From: Rhodococcus sp. W8901
GTDB taxonomy: Bacteria > Actinomycetota > Actinomycetes > Mycobacteriales > Mycobacteriaceae
Length of the DNA: 64,000 nt
Direction of reading: 5' to 3'
Assembly (NCBI RefSeq): GCF_013348805.1
Contig: NZ_CP054690.1
Span: 3,410,001-3,474,000, forward strand
Shown here: piece by piece, positions 8,105-16,996 of the stretch
Layout: every line of letters starts with the position of its first letter
Position numbering within the stretch: position 1 is the stretch's first letter
The notes under the pieces: generated by a model
What the model was told of the DNA's origin: nothing
The model's database searches: none
Seen by the model: the letters and a program-made list of their open reading frames with translations, nothing else
Position numbers and translations under genes: made by a program

Positions 8105-8374
8105 ATGGAACACAGGAAGCAAACCCCGGACACGGCGGGCAGCGCACGCCGGGTACTCGCGAGAGTCCTCGTCACGCTGTCGTTGGCGGCCGTCCCCCTG
8201 GGGCTGGTCGCAGCACCGGCACTCGCCGATCCCGCGACGCCCGCAACCAGCCCGAGCGCGGTTGCAGTGACGCAGGTGCACCACCAGCATCACCACCATC
8301 ACGGCGGTTGCCGGCGCTGGGAGCAGAACCATCAGGACCAGCGGAACTGGATGTGGCACGAACACCACCGGTGA
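8105..8374 (+). CDS. Small secreted His-rich protein
   Basis: An 89-residue precursor with a Sec signal peptide (residues 15-41, cleavage after APALA). The mature peptide of about 48 residues is dominated by histidine: VHHQHHHHHGG near residue 60, one Cys, and WMWHEHHR at the end. The pattern suggests binding of transition metals such as Cu, Ni or Zn outside the cell, but no family was recognised. A GGAAAGGAT ribosome-binding site lies just before the ATG at 8105; the longer frame upstream has no support. It is convergent with dnaE1 and shares the terminator at 8391-8419. Confidence 0.6.
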   Translation: MEHRKQTPDTAGSARRVLARVLVTLSLAAVPLGLVAAPALADPATPATSPSAVAVTQVHHQHHHHHGGCRRWEQNHQDQRNWMWHEHHR

Positions 8375-8390
8375 CACTGCGCCACACCCC

Positions 8391-8419
8391 ACCGTCCGGG
8401 TCTTGCCGACCCGGACGGT
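8391..8419. terminator. Bidirectional hairpin between the His-rich gene and dnaE1
   Basis: ACCGTCCGGGTC-TTGCC-GACCCGGACGGT is a perfect 12-bp stem with a 5-nt loop between two convergent stop codons. A long T-run is absent, as is common for actinobacterial terminators. Confidence 0.7.
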
Positions 8420-8431
8420 TCGCGTCACGGC

Positions 8432-11400
8432 TCAGCCGGCGAGGCAACTCGGCCCGAGCAACGCCTTGAGATCGCCCATCAGCGCCGACGACGGCTCCAC
8501 CCGAAGGACCTCGTCCACCATCCACAGCGACGTGCCGCGACTGCCGATCAACCGCACATGGACGTCGGACGTACCGGGGTGACGCGTCAGCACCTGCTTG
8601 AGGGCACCGAGCTTCTCCTTGGTGCACTGCCGCACCGGCAGGCTCACCGCGACCGGCTTCGCGACACCGATAGCCGAAAGGTCCGGCACCGCAAGGTCGT
8701 TCGCGATCAGCGAGACGCGGTCGTCCCGGATCGACACGCGCGCCTTGACGAGCACCACCGAGTCCTCGACCACATCCATCCCGTACACCGAGTACGCCTG
8801 CGGGAAGAACAACACCTCGATACCACCGGAGAGGTCCTCGAGCTGCGCGGACGCCCACGTCAGTCCGTTCTTGTTGATCCGCCGGTTGACCGACGCGAGG
8901 ATGCCGCCGACGGTGACCTGGGCGCCGTCCTTGATGTCGCCCTCGAGGATGGTCGGGATCGCCGTGTCCGACTGCGAGGCGAGGACGTGTTCGATGCCGT
9001 TGAGCGGATGCCCGGAGACGTACAGGCCAAGCATCTCGCGCTCGAGCGCGAGCCGGTGCTTGGTGTCCCACTCCTCGTCGGGAATCTTCACGTTGAAGAC
9101 CGACGTCACCGACTCGTCCGCGTCGTCGCCACCGAACAGGTCGAACTGCCCCATCGCCTCGGCCTTCTTGGTGCCCATCACCGCGTCGATCGCGTCGGCG
9201 TGCACCAGCATCAGACCCTTGCGCGGATGCTCGAGCGAGTCGAATCCGCCTGCCTTGATGAGTGATTCGGTGACCTTCTTGGAACAGGCCAGCGCGTCGA
9301 TCTTCCCGAGGTAGTCGGAGAAGTCGGTGAACTTCGACTTCTCGGTGCGCGCCTTGATGATCGACGCCACGACATTCGCGCCGACGTTGCGGACCGCACC
9401 GAGGCCGAACCGGATGTCCTCACCGACCGAAGCGAAGTTGACCTCGGACTCGTTGACGTCCGGCGGTAGCACCGTGATGCCCATCTTCCGGCAATCCGAC
9501 AGGTACACCGCCGCCTTGTCCTTGTCGTCGCCGACGGACGTGAGCAGACCGGCCATGTACTCGGCCGGATAGTTCGCCTTGAGGTACGCCGTCCAGAACG
9601 ACACCAGGCCGTAGCCGGCGGCGTGCGACTTGTTGAACGCGTAGCCGGCGAACGGGAGGATCGTGTCCCACAGCGCCTTGATCGCAGGCTCGGAGAACTC
9701 GTTCTTGAGCATCCCCTCGCGGAAGCCGGCGTAGGCCTCCTCCAGCACCGAGAGCTTCTTCTTACCCATGGCTCGACGGAGAATGTCTGCCTGTCCCAGC
9801 GAGTAGCCGGCCACCTTCTGAGCGATCTGCATGATCTGCTCCTGGTAGACGATCAGGCCGAAGGTGTCCTTGAGGATCTCCTTGAGCGGCTCCTCGAGCT
9901 CCGGGTGGATCGGCTTGACTTCCTGCCGCCCGTTCTTGCGGTCGGCGTAGTCGTTGTGCGCGTTCATGCCCATCGGACCCGGGCGATACAGCGCCAGCAC
10001 CGCGACGATGTCCTCGAAGCCGGTGGGCTGCATGCGCCGCAGCAGATCCCGCATCGCACTGCCGTCGAGCTGGAAGACACCGAGGGTGTCACCACGCGCG
10101 AGCAACTCGTACGTGGCCGGGTCCTCGATGGGCAGCGTGTCGAGATCGATGTCGATGCCGCGGTTGGCCTTGATGTTCTCGATCGCGTCACCGATGACGG
10201 TGAGGTTGCGCAGACCGAGGAAGTCCATCTTCAGCAGGCCGATGGCCTCGCACGACGGGTAGTCCCAGCCGGTGATGATCGCGCCGTCCTGCGCGCGCTT
10301 CCACACCGGGATCGCGTCGGTGAGCGGCTCGGAGGACATGATGACCGCGCAGGCGTGCACGCCGGCGTTGCGGATCAGGCCCTCGAGGCCCTTCGCGGTC
10401 TGGTAGATCTTCGCGACGTCCGGGTTGGAGTCGATGAGCGCGCGGACCTCGACGGCCTCCTTGTAGCGCTCGTGCTCGGGATCGGTGATGCCCGCGACCG
10501 AGATGTCCTTCGCCATGATCGGCGGCGGCAGCGCCTTGGTGATCTGATCGGCGATCGCGAAACCGGGCTGCCCGAACTGGACTCGCGCGGAGTCCTTGAT
10601 GGCGGCCTTGGTCTTGATGGTGCCGAACGTGATGACCTGGGCGACCTTGTCGCTGCCCCACTTCTCGGTGGCGTAACGCACCATCTCGCCGCGGCGACGG
10701 TCGTCGAAGTCGATATCGATATCGGGCATCGACACGCGCTCGGGGTTGAGGAACCGCTCGAACAGCAGGCCGTGCGGAATGGGGTCGATGTTGGTGATGC
10801 CCATCGCGTACGCGACGAGCGAACCGGCCGCCGAGCCTCGACCGGGGCCGACGCGGATGCCGACCTCGCGCGCATGGTTGATCAGGTCGCCGACGACGAG
10901 GAAGTAGGCCGGGAAGCCCATCTCGTTGATGACGCCGATCTCGTAGTCGGCGCGCTCGAGGTACTCCTGCGGCGGACCGCCGGGGAAGCGACGGTCGAGT
11001 CCGCGCAGCACCTCGTGACGCAGGAACGTCTGCTGGGTGTGCCCGTCCGGGACCGGGAAGATCGGCATCCGGTCGTGGTGGGCCCACACGTCGTCGTACG
11101 ACTGCACCCGCTCGGCGATGAGCAGCGAGCTGTCACACGCCTCCGGGACCTCGGAGTCCCAGATCGCGCGCATCTCCTCGGCCGACTTGAGGTAGTACCC
11201 GTCACCGTCGAACTTGAAGCGCGTCGGGTCCGATAGCGTCTTGCCGGTCTGGATGCACAGCAGAGCCTCGTGGTTCTCGGCCGCGTCCTTGGTCACGTAG
11301 TGGCAGTCGTTGGTGGCGAGCGGGCGGATGCCCAACTGCTTGCCGATATCGAGCAGGCCCTCACGGACGCGGCGCTCGATCGACAGGCCGTGGTCCATGA

Positions 11401-11968
11401 GTTCGAGGAAGAAGTTGTCCTTGCCCCAGATCTCCTGCCACTTCGCGGCGGCCTCGAGCGCCTCCCGGTCGTGGCCGAGGCGCAGGCGGGTCTGGATCTC
11501 ACCCGACGGGCAGCCGGTCGTGGCGATGATGCCCTCGGCGTGCGTGGCGATGAGTTCCTCGTCCATGCGCGGCCACTTGCCGAGCTGACCCTCGATCGAC
11601 GCGAGGGACGACAGCTTGAACAGGTTCCGCAGCCCGGTCGCGTTCTCGGCGACCATCGTCATGTGCGTGTAGGCGCCCGAACCCGAAACGTCGTCGGACT
11701 TCTGGCTGCGATCGCCCCACAGCACGCGCTTGGTGTTGAACCGCGACTCCGGCGCGATGTACGCCTCGATGCCGATGATCGGCTTGATGCCGTGCTTCTT
11801 GGCGACGTTGTAGAACTCGCTGGCGCCGTACATGTTGCCGTGGTCGGTCATACCGACCGCGGTCATCCCGAGGCGCTCCGCCTCCTTGAACAGCGGGCCG
11901 ACCTTTGCCGCACCGTCGAGCATCGAGTACTCGGTGTGATTGTGCAGGTGAACGAACGAGTCAGCCAC
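8432..11968 (-). CDS. dnaE1: DNA polymerase III subunit alpha, DnaE1
   Basis: The 1,178-residue replicative polymerase. It opens with the PHP domain ([15 protein letters not shown], residues 5-19), which in mycobacterial DnaE1 supplies the proofreading exonuclease. The palm has [12 protein letters not shown] with catalytic Asp residues and [16 protein letters not shown] helix-hairpin-helix, an OB-fold (about 1,000-1,080) and the tau-binding C-terminus follow. The length equals that of family members. The GTG at 11968 follows AGAGAGG. A TAGACT -10 lies about 67 nt upstream. It is the essential DnaE1, not the error-prone DnaE2, judging by length and the intact PHP metal ligands near the N-terminus. 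Confidence 0.97.
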   Translation of the reverse strand: MADSFVHLHNHTEYSMLDGAAKVGPLFKEAERLGMTAVGMTDHGNMYGASEFYNVAKKHGIKPIIGIEAYIAPESRFNTKRVLWGDRSQKSDDVSGSGAYTHMTMVAENATGLRNLFKLSSLASIEGQLGKWPRMDEELIATHAEGIIATTGCPSGEIQTRLRLGHDREALEAAAKWQEIWGKDNFFLELMDHGLSIERRVREGLLDIGKQLGIRPLATNDCHYVTKDAAENHEALLCIQTGKTLSDPTRFKFDGDGYYLKSAEEMRAIWDSEVPEACDSSLLIAERVQSYDDVWAHHDRMPIFPVPDGHTQQTFLRHEVLRGLDRRFPGGPPQEYLERADYEIGVINEMGFPAYFLVVGDLINHAREVGIRVGPGRGSAAGSLVAYAMGITNIDPIPHGLLFERFLNPERVSMPDIDIDFDDRRRGEMVRYATEKWGSDKVAQVITFGTIKTKAAIKDSARVQFGQPGFAIADQITKALPPPIMAKDISVAGITDPEHERYKEAVEVRALIDSNPDVAKIYQTAKGLEGLIRNAGVHACAVIMSSEPLTDAIPVWKRAQDGAIITGWDYPSCEAIGLLKMDFLGLRNLTVIGDAIENIKANRGIDIDLDTLPIEDPATYELLARGDTLGVFQLDGSAMRDLLRRMQPTGFEDIVAVLALYRPGPMGMNAHNDYADRKNGRQEVKPIHPELEEPLKEILKDTFGLIVYQEQIMQIAQKVAGYSLGQADILRRAMGKKKLSVLEEAYAGFREGMLKNEFSEPAIKALWDTILPFAGYAFNKSHAAGYGLVSFWTAYLKANYPAEYMAGLLTSVGDDKDKAAVYLSDCRKMGITVLPPDVNESEVNFASVGEDIRFGLGAVRNVGANVVASIIKARTEKSKFTDFSDYLGKIDALACSKKVTESLIKAGGFDSLEHPRKGLMLVHADAIDAVMGTKKAEAMGQFDLFGGDDADESVTSVFNVKIPDEEWDTKHRLALEREMLGLYVSGHPLNGIEHVLASQSDTAIPTILEGDIKDGAQVTVGGILASVNRRINKNGLTWASAQLEDLSGGIEVLFFPQAYSVYGMDVVEDSVVLVKARVSIRDDRVSLIANDLAVPDLSAIGVAKPVAVSLPVRQCTKEKLGALKQVLTRHPGTSDVHVRLIGSRGTSLWMVDEVLRVEPSSALMGDLKALLGPSCLAG

Positions 11969-12034
11969 GCGCGCCTCTCTGTCTACGGCCGGTGTGCGAG
12001 CACCGGCGGGTCCAGCAGCCTCCAGCAGCCACTG

Positions 12035-12040
12035 AGTCTA
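12035..12040 (-). promoter_or_regulatory. Putative -10 of dnaE1
   Basis: TAGACT on the minus strand, 67 nt before the dnaE1 GTG. No clear -35 was found. The leader contains the 10-bp unit TCCAGCAGCC twice in tandem (12011-12030). Confidence 0.35.
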
Positions 12041-12107
12041 TGCCCTGGCACCGACGGCCCGGACAGTCGCTACCGAACGTCTGTCACCGCGCCGCGGCGG
12101 GTGATTC

Positions 12108-13037
12108 TCACGGCACCGCGACGGCTTCGACGGCCGACTGAGCCCGCCTGCGGGTCCGCCGCGCACGGACCAGAGCGTCGGTGGTGAACACCACCAGCGC
12201 GGTCCAGATCAACGCGAACCCGATCCACCGCGACGGCGGCATGACTTCGTGCATCACCGCCACACCCCACACCATCTGGAGGACCGGCGTGAGGTACTGC
12301 AGAATGCCGAGCGTGGTCAGCGGAATGCGTTGCGCCGCGACTCCGAACAGGAGAAGCGGTACCGCGGTGACCGGCCCTGCCGCCATGAGCAACAGACTGT
12401 GGCCGACGCCGTTGCCGAAGAACGAACCGGCGCCCGTGACGGCGAGCACCACCAGATAGGCCACCGCGAACGGCGCCGCGACCACCCCTTCCGCCGTCAG
12501 GCTCGTGCGCGGGTCGAGCGGGATCACCTTCTTGATCAACCCGTACGTCGCGAACGACAGGGCCAGCGTGAGCGCGACGAGTGGCGGTCGGCCGTAGTCG
12601 ACGGTGATGATCACCACCGCGATCGCCGCCAGCACCAACGCCGCGACCTGCGCGCGGGACAGCTTCTCCCGGAAGATCAGCACACCGAGAAGCACGCTGA
12701 CCAACGGGTTGACGAAGTATCCGAGCGCCGCCTCGACGACGTGGCCCGACACGATGGCGTAGATGTACGTGCCCCAGTTGATCCCGATCGCGACGGTGGC
12801 CGCCGACACCAGACCCCACGTCCGCGCGCCCATCCCCCGCAGCGAACCGAGCCTGCCCAGCACGACGAGCACGACGAGCATCAGCAGCACCGTCCACACC
12901 ATCCGGTGGGCCAGCACCTCGAGCGATCCGGCGGGGGCGAGGAGACCGAAGAAGATCGGGAACAGGCCCCAGATCAGGTAGGCGCCGACACCCGACAGCA
13001 GTCCGGTGGAATCGTCACTTCGGGCCCGCTGTGTCAC
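12108..13037 (-). CDS. rarD: EamA family transporter RarD
   Basis: A 309-residue membrane protein with about ten transmembrane helices in two EamA repeats. The N-terminal GAYLIWGLFPIFFGLL and LAHRMVWT match RarD, a permease family linked in E. coli to chloramphenicol sensitivity with no firm substrate. The start is the GTG at 13037. TATCGT on the minus strand (13046-13051) stands 8 nt before it, suggesting a leaderless mRNA. It is transcribed divergently from the esterase gene at 13118. Confidence 0.85.
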   Translation of the reverse strand: MTQRARSDDSTGLLSGVGAYLIWGLFPIFFGLLAPAGSLEVLAHRMVWTVLLMLVVLVVLGRLGSLRGMGARTWGLVSAATVAIGINWGTYIYAIVSGHVVEAALGYFVNPLVSVLLGVLIFREKLSRAQVAALVLAAIAVVIITVDYGRPPLVALTLALSFATYGLIKKVIPLDPRTSLTAEGVVAAPFAVAYLVVLAVTGAGSFFGNGVGHSLLLMAAGPVTAVPLLLFGVAAQRIPLTTLGILQYLTPVLQMVWGVAVMHEVMPPSRWIGFALIWTALVVFTTDALVRARRTRRRAQSAVEAVAVP

Positions 13038-13045
13038 GTAGTCCG

Positions 13046-13051
13046 ACGATA
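13046..13051 (-). promoter_or_regulatory. Putative -10 of rarD (leaderless)
   Basis: TATCGT on the minus strand, 8 nt before the rarD GTG. On the plus strand TACTGT (13061-13066) could serve the divergent hydrolase gene. Confidence 0.4.
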
Positions 13052-13117
13052 GCCGCCGGGCTACTGTGACTCGTCACGCACCGGTACGGATCCGGGGCGC
13101 AGACGCAGGAGCCCGCG

Positions 13118-14194
13118 GTGACGACGACCACAGAGCCCGAGAACACGAATGCCGCGCGGTCGGCGGGTCATCCGTGGCGACGACGCTCCGCATGGACCCT
13201 CGGCCTGCTGCTCACCGTCGTCCTGGTCTTCGCCCTCGCCTTCCTGACCACGCCGTGGCCCGGCTCGATCCTTGTGCGCTTCATCTTCGACAAGGGCGCG
13301 CAGAAGACGACGGAGGCCCTCGAGAAGCACGCGCCCGACGGCATCGCGTCGATCCCGGACCTGCAGTACCGGACCGGCGACAACGACGCCTACCTCGACG
13401 TCTACTTCCCCGAGGGCCTGGCGGGCACGCCGCAGGTGCTGCCGACCGTGATCTGGACGCACGGCGGCGCCTGGATCTCGGGCCACCGCACGAACTACGC
13501 ACCGTACTTCCAGCTGATCGCCGACGCCGGATTCACCGTCGTCTCGCTCGACTACTCACTCGGACCCGGACGCAAGTACCCGACCGCCGTCGAGCAACTG
13601 CGCGACGCTCACGCGTACGTCCTCGCGAACGCCGAACGCCTGCATGTCGATTCGAGTCGGATCGTGCTGGCCGGCGACTCGGCCGGCGCGCAGCTGTCGA
13701 GCCAGCTCGCGACGATCGCGACCAATCCCGAGTATGCGCGGGCCGTCGGGATCGAGTCGGCGCTGCAGCCGGAGCAGCTGCGCGGGGTCGTGCTCAACTG
13801 CGGCATCTACGACGTGCCGAACATGGTCGGCGGGCCCGGCATCATCGGATGGGGCACCACCGAGTCGATCTGGGCGTACACCGGCACCAAGGACTTCGAG
13901 AACTCGGAGGCGGTGGCGCAGATGTCCACGCTCCACCACGTCACCGACCAATTCCCGCCCTCGTACATCTCCGGCGGCAACGCGGACGGGCTGACCGAGG
14001 AGCAGTCCCAGGCGCTCGCCGCGAAGCTGACCGGCCTCGGGGTCGACGTGACCACGCTGTTCTACCCGGACGACCACGAACCGGCCCTGGGGCACGAGTA
14101 CCAGTTCGACCTCGACAACGCCGACGGCATGAACGCGCTCGCCCAGACCATCGAGTTCATCCGCAAGCACACCGCGGATGCCCCCGTGAACTAG
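13118..14194 (+). CDS. Membrane-anchored alpha/beta hydrolase (HSL-type esterase/lipase)
   Basis: A 358-residue protein with one N-terminal membrane helix (about 27-50), then an alpha/beta hydrolase domain outside the membrane. It has the oxyanion-hole motif THGGAW (about 110) and the nucleophile elbow GDSAGA (about 190), as in hormone-sensitive-lipase-like esterases. The catalytic Asp and His are probably in the last 70 residues (YPDDHEPALGHEY). AGGAG lies 7 nt before the GTG at 13118. The substrate is unknown; short- or medium-chain esters are usual for the family. Confidence 0.82.
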   Translation: MTTTTEPENTNAARSAGHPWRRRSAWTLGLLLTVVLVFALAFLTTPWPGSILVRFIFDKGAQKTTEALEKHAPDGIASIPDLQYRTGDNDAYLDVYFPEGLAGTPQVLPTVIWTHGGAWISGHRTNYAPYFQLIADAGFTVVSLDYSLGPGRKYPTAVEQLRDAHAYVLANAERLHVDSSRIVLAGDSAGAQLSSQLATIATNPEYARAVGIESALQPEQLRGVVLNCGIYDVPNMVGGPGIIGWGTTESIWAYTGTKDFENSEAVAQMSTLHHVTDQFPPSYISGGNADGLTEEQSQALAAKLTGLGVDVTTLFYPDDHEPALGHEYQFDLDNADGMNALAQTIEFIRKHTADAPVN

Positions 14195-14215
14195 ACGACC
14201 GATCGGGCTTCGATG

Positions 14216-15223
14216 CTACTGATAGCCCTCTGGGTTCCGCGGCGTGTACGGAGTTTCGAGTAGGTCGATGTCGTCGGGCTCGAGTGTGAGCTCGAGCGAC
14301 TCGAGCGCGTCGTCGAGATGCTCGGGCTTCGTCGCCCCGATGATCGGTGCCGTAACCGGCCCTTGCTGACGAACCCAAGCCAGGGCCACTTGTGCCCGCG
14401 ACACGCCGTGGCGTTCGGCGACGACGCCGACGGCATCAACGATCCCCTGGTTGGAGTCGATGGTCTGGCGGTAGTACGACCGCAGGACGGTGTCGGTTTC
14501 GGCGCGGGCACTGGTTGCACCGCGCGGCCGCGTCAACTGCCCACGTGCGAGCGGGCTCCATGCGAGTACACCTACCCCCATGTCCTGGCACATCGGGTGC
14601 ATCTCGCGTTCCGCCTCGCGTTGGAGCAAGTTGTACTGGTCCTGCATGGACACGAAGCGCGTCCACCCACCGAGATCGGCGGTGTGCTGCGCCTTGGCGA
14701 ACTGCCAGGCGTACATCGAGGACGCGCCGAGGTAGCGGACCTTGCCTGCGCGGACGACGTCGTGCAACGCCTCCATGGTCTCTTCGATCGGCGTGCCTGG
14801 ATCCCACCGATGAATCTGGTAAAGATCGATGTAGTCGGTGCCCAGGCGACGCAGGCTCTCGTCGATCTGCCACAGGATGTGCTTGCGCGACAGTCCCGCT
14901 CCGTGCGGGCCGGGACGCATCGGGAAGAACACCTTGGTCGCGAGCACGAGTTCGTCGCGTCGGGCCAACTCGCCGAGCACCCGACCTGTGACCTCCTCAC
15001 TCGTACCGTCCGAGTACATGTTCGCGGTGTCGAACGTGTTGATGCCGGCTTCGACGGCCTTGCGGTAGAACACCTTCGCGTCCTCTAGCGGCACCGTCCA
15101 CGCGTGGTTGCCACGCCGTGGATCGCCGAAGCTCATGCAACCCAGAACCAACTCCGAAACCCGTAGCCCACTGTTGCCGAGTCGGCCATACCTCATCGGA
15201 CGGTCCCCCATACCCGTGATCAC
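14216..15223 (-). CDS. Aldo/keto reductase
   Basis: A 335-residue NADPH-dependent oxidoreductase with a TIM-barrel fold. The tetrad is visible: Asp and Tyr in NTFDTANMYSDG (about 60-70), Lys in VLATKVFF and His in YQIHRWD. The GTG at 15223 was chosen because GGAGG lies 5 nt upstream; ATG codons at 15211 and 15196 are alternatives with weaker sites. It is divergent from the XRE/MmyB-type regulator gene, a pairing in which the regulator commonly controls the neighbouring oxidoreductase. The aldehyde or ketone substrate is unknown. Confidence 0.87.
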   Translation of the reverse strand: MITGMGDRPMRYGRLGNSGLRVSELVLGCMSFGDPRRGNHAWTVPLEDAKVFYRKAVEAGINTFDTANMYSDGTSEEVTGRVLGELARRDELVLATKVFFPMRPGPHGAGLSRKHILWQIDESLRRLGTDYIDLYQIHRWDPGTPIEETMEALHDVVRAGKVRYLGASSMYAWQFAKAQHTADLGGWTRFVSMQDQYNLLQREAEREMHPMCQDMGVGVLAWSPLARGQLTRPRGATSARAETDTVLRSYYRQTIDSNQGIVDAVGVVAERHGVSRAQVALAWVRQQGPVTAPIIGATKPEHLDDALESLELTLEPDDIDLLETPYTPRNPEGYQ

Positions 15224-15300
15224 TGAATCCTCCACATTCGTCAGCAAGTCCTTCGGCGCAAACAAGTCTCGGACCGAACGCTGCCGAATTGAAGGCCGAA

Positions 15301-15331
15301 CCGTTCCTGGCACTGATGCAGCCAGGAACGG
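15301..15331. promoter_or_regulatory. Palindromic operator between aldo/keto reductase and its regulator
   Basis: CCGTTCCTGGC (15301-15311) and its perfect complement (15321-15331) are separated by 9 bp, in the 137-bp divergent intergenic region. The centre lies 45 bp before the regulator GTG, so bound protein would cover its -35 region. An 11-bp perfect dyad is far longer than chance would give, and autoregulation by the XRE protein is the simplest reading. Confidence 0.6.
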
Positions 15332-15347
15332 ACACACCTCGTACTGG

Positions 15348-15353
15348 CAGAAT
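15348..15353 (+). promoter_or_regulatory. Putative -10 of the XRE regulator gene
   Basis: CAGAAT, 7 nt before the GTG at 15361, the spacing of a leaderless transcript. No ribosome-binding site is visible. Confidence 0.35.
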
Positions 15354-15360
15354 CCTGCGG

Positions 15361-16152
15361 GTGAGCACATCCGGCCCGCTGGGCGAGTTCCTGCGATCAC
15401 GACGGTCACTCGTCCGGCCGCCGGACGTCGGTCTGCCCGTCGGTCCAGGTCTGCGCCGGACTCCTGGGCTACGCCGGGAGGAACTCGCCACGCTCTCCGG
15501 CGTCAGTTTCGACTACTACACCCGACTGGAACAGGGACGCGAACGCCGGCCGAGCCGCGCAGTCATCGAAAGCCTGGCCCGCGCCCTGCATCTGGCCGTC
15601 GACGACACCCGTCATCTCCACCACCTCGCGGCCCTGACCGCGGATCCGCCCACGACCGGGACACCGGCACCCGCCACGACCCTGCGGCCCAGTATTGAGC
15701 GCCTCCTGCCCCGGCTGAGCCCGTCACCCGCGTATGTACTCAACCGGGTCAGCGACATGATCGCCGCCAACCCTGAGGGCATCGCGCTCTTCCACGGCAT
15801 CGGGTCCTGGCCACGAGGGCGGCGCAACACCGTTCGTTACATCTTCACGCACCCGACCGCACGCAGCCTCTTCGTCGACTGGGAGGCCACCGCCCGAGCA
15901 AGCGTCGCCCAGTTGCGGACGATGAATGCGCACTGCCCCACCGATCCTTACCTACTCGACCTGGTGTCCGACCTCGAGTCAGCCGATCCGACGTTCCACC
16001 ACCTCTGGGCGAGTCATGCTGTCGGACCACGCCGACACACCAGGAAAGATCTCGACCACCCCGATCTCGGCACCATCTCGTACGACTTCGAAACCCTGTA
16101 TCTCCCGCACGACGAGCTGCGTGTCTCCGTCTATACGAACACCGCCACCTGA
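15361..16152 (+). CDS. XRE-family regulator with MmyB-like ligand domain
   Basis: A 263-residue regulator. An N-terminal helix-turn-helix (about 12-75: LGEFLRSRR, RREELATLSGVSFDYYTRLEQGRERRPS) is followed by the MmyB/PAS-like domain (about 95-255: MIAANPEGIALF, RNTVRYIFTHPTARSLFVDWE). In this family the second domain binds a small hydrophobic ligand. The GTG at 15361 starts the conserved sequence; the open frame upstream crosses the palindrome and is probably non-coding. It probably controls the divergent aldo/keto reductase gene and itself. Confidence 0.87.
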   Translation: MSTSGPLGEFLRSRRSLVRPPDVGLPVGPGLRRTPGLRREELATLSGVSFDYYTRLEQGRERRPSRAVIESLARALHLAVDDTRHLHHLAALTADPPTTGTPAPATTLRPSIERLLPRLSPSPAYVLNRVSDMIAANPEGIALFHGIGSWPRGRRNTVRYIFTHPTARSLFVDWEATARASVAQLRTMNAHCPTDPYLLDLVSDLESADPTFHHLWASHAVGPRRHTRKDLDHPDLGTISYDFETLYLPHDELRVSVYTNTAT

Positions 16153-16435
16153 CAGTGTCGCCACGACGCGCAGGCCCGGTCGCGATCCCTCAGGCCGCAG
16201 GCATCCTTTCACCAACCGACGTCACGCCCGATTGGGGTATTCGCTCCACCGGGGACGTGAAATGACCTCGCCCAGAACGGCTCCCGCCTGCCACCTCACC
16301 CTCCGAAAACCCTGAGACTCTTCAAGCCTCGGACCACTCACCGAGTGGTACCGGACAGCGAATTTGCCGCGCGCACAACCGCCTCGGCGTCTGCGATATG
16401 GTCGGTGGCGAATCCATTGTCAGGGGAGGACAATT

Positions 16436-16987
16436 GTGACGACCATCTACCTTGCTTGTCTCGCCATGGGTCTCGTGGGGATTGTCGGGACACTTGTCGT
16501 CGGCGAGACCGGATCGGATGTCGGTGACACAGACGGAGGAAGCGGGCTGCCGTTTCTGAGTCTGACCACCGTCGCGACTGCACTGTTCGGTGTAGGTGTC
16601 GGCGGCAGCGGCGCGAGTGTGGCGGGCGGGAGTGGCCTCGTTGCCGCGCTCACCGCGACTGCCGGCGCAATCGTTCTGGTCGGTCTCACCCGAGGTGTGC
16701 TGTTGCCGTATCTACTGCGGCAACAGTCCAACTCCCACATCGGACGGCAGACCTACATCGGTCTCGTCGGCACGGTCACCATCCCGATCGCCCCCGGAGG
16801 TTGGGGTGAGGTCGCGTTCACCGACACCGAAGGCAACCGGGTCCGCGCGCGAGCAGTATCGGCCGAAGCTGTGATGCTTCCCGTCGACGCGCGGGTCTAC
16901 ATCGGCGATATCGATGCCGACAACGTTCACGTCGTGGCCGTCCCCGACGATCTCGCATCGGATTCTCCACTGCACAAATCGAACTGA
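16436..16987 (+). CDS. NfeD/YuaF-like membrane protein, flotillin partner
   Basis: A 183-residue protein with an N-terminal membrane helix (1-22), a Gly/Ser-rich hydrophobic stretch and a second helix (about 75-95), then a soluble beta-rich domain (about 100-170) containing IGLVGTVTIPIAPGGWGEVAF, typical of the NfeD OB-fold. NfeD proteins are encoded with SPFH/flotillin proteins and help organise membrane microdomains. The GTG at 16436 has GGGAGGA 5 nt upstream. The flotillin gene starts 9 nt after its stop, so the two form an operon. The 283 nt before it show no clear feature. Confidence 0.75.
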   Translation: MTTIYLACLAMGLVGIVGTLVVGETGSDVGDTDGGSGLPFLSLTTVATALFGVGVGGSGASVAGGSGLVAALTATAGAIVLVGLTRGVLLPYLLRQQSNSHIGRQTYIGLVGTVTIPIAPGGWGEVAFTDTEGNRVRARAVSAEAVMLPVDARVYIGDIDADNVHVVAVPDDLASDSPLHKSN

Positions 16988-16996
16988 GGAATCTTC

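Noticed and set aside
9623-11236. A 537-codon open frame on the plus strand
   Set aside because: It is antisense to dnaE1, which is complete. No coding features of its own.
12011-12030. Two tandem copies of TCCAGCAGCC before dnaE1
   Set aside because: Only 10 bp each and low complexity; too little to call a functional element.
16153-16435. A small gene or promoter in the gap before the NfeD-like gene
   Set aside because: Only short frames without ribosome-binding sites and no convincing -10/-35 pair were found.
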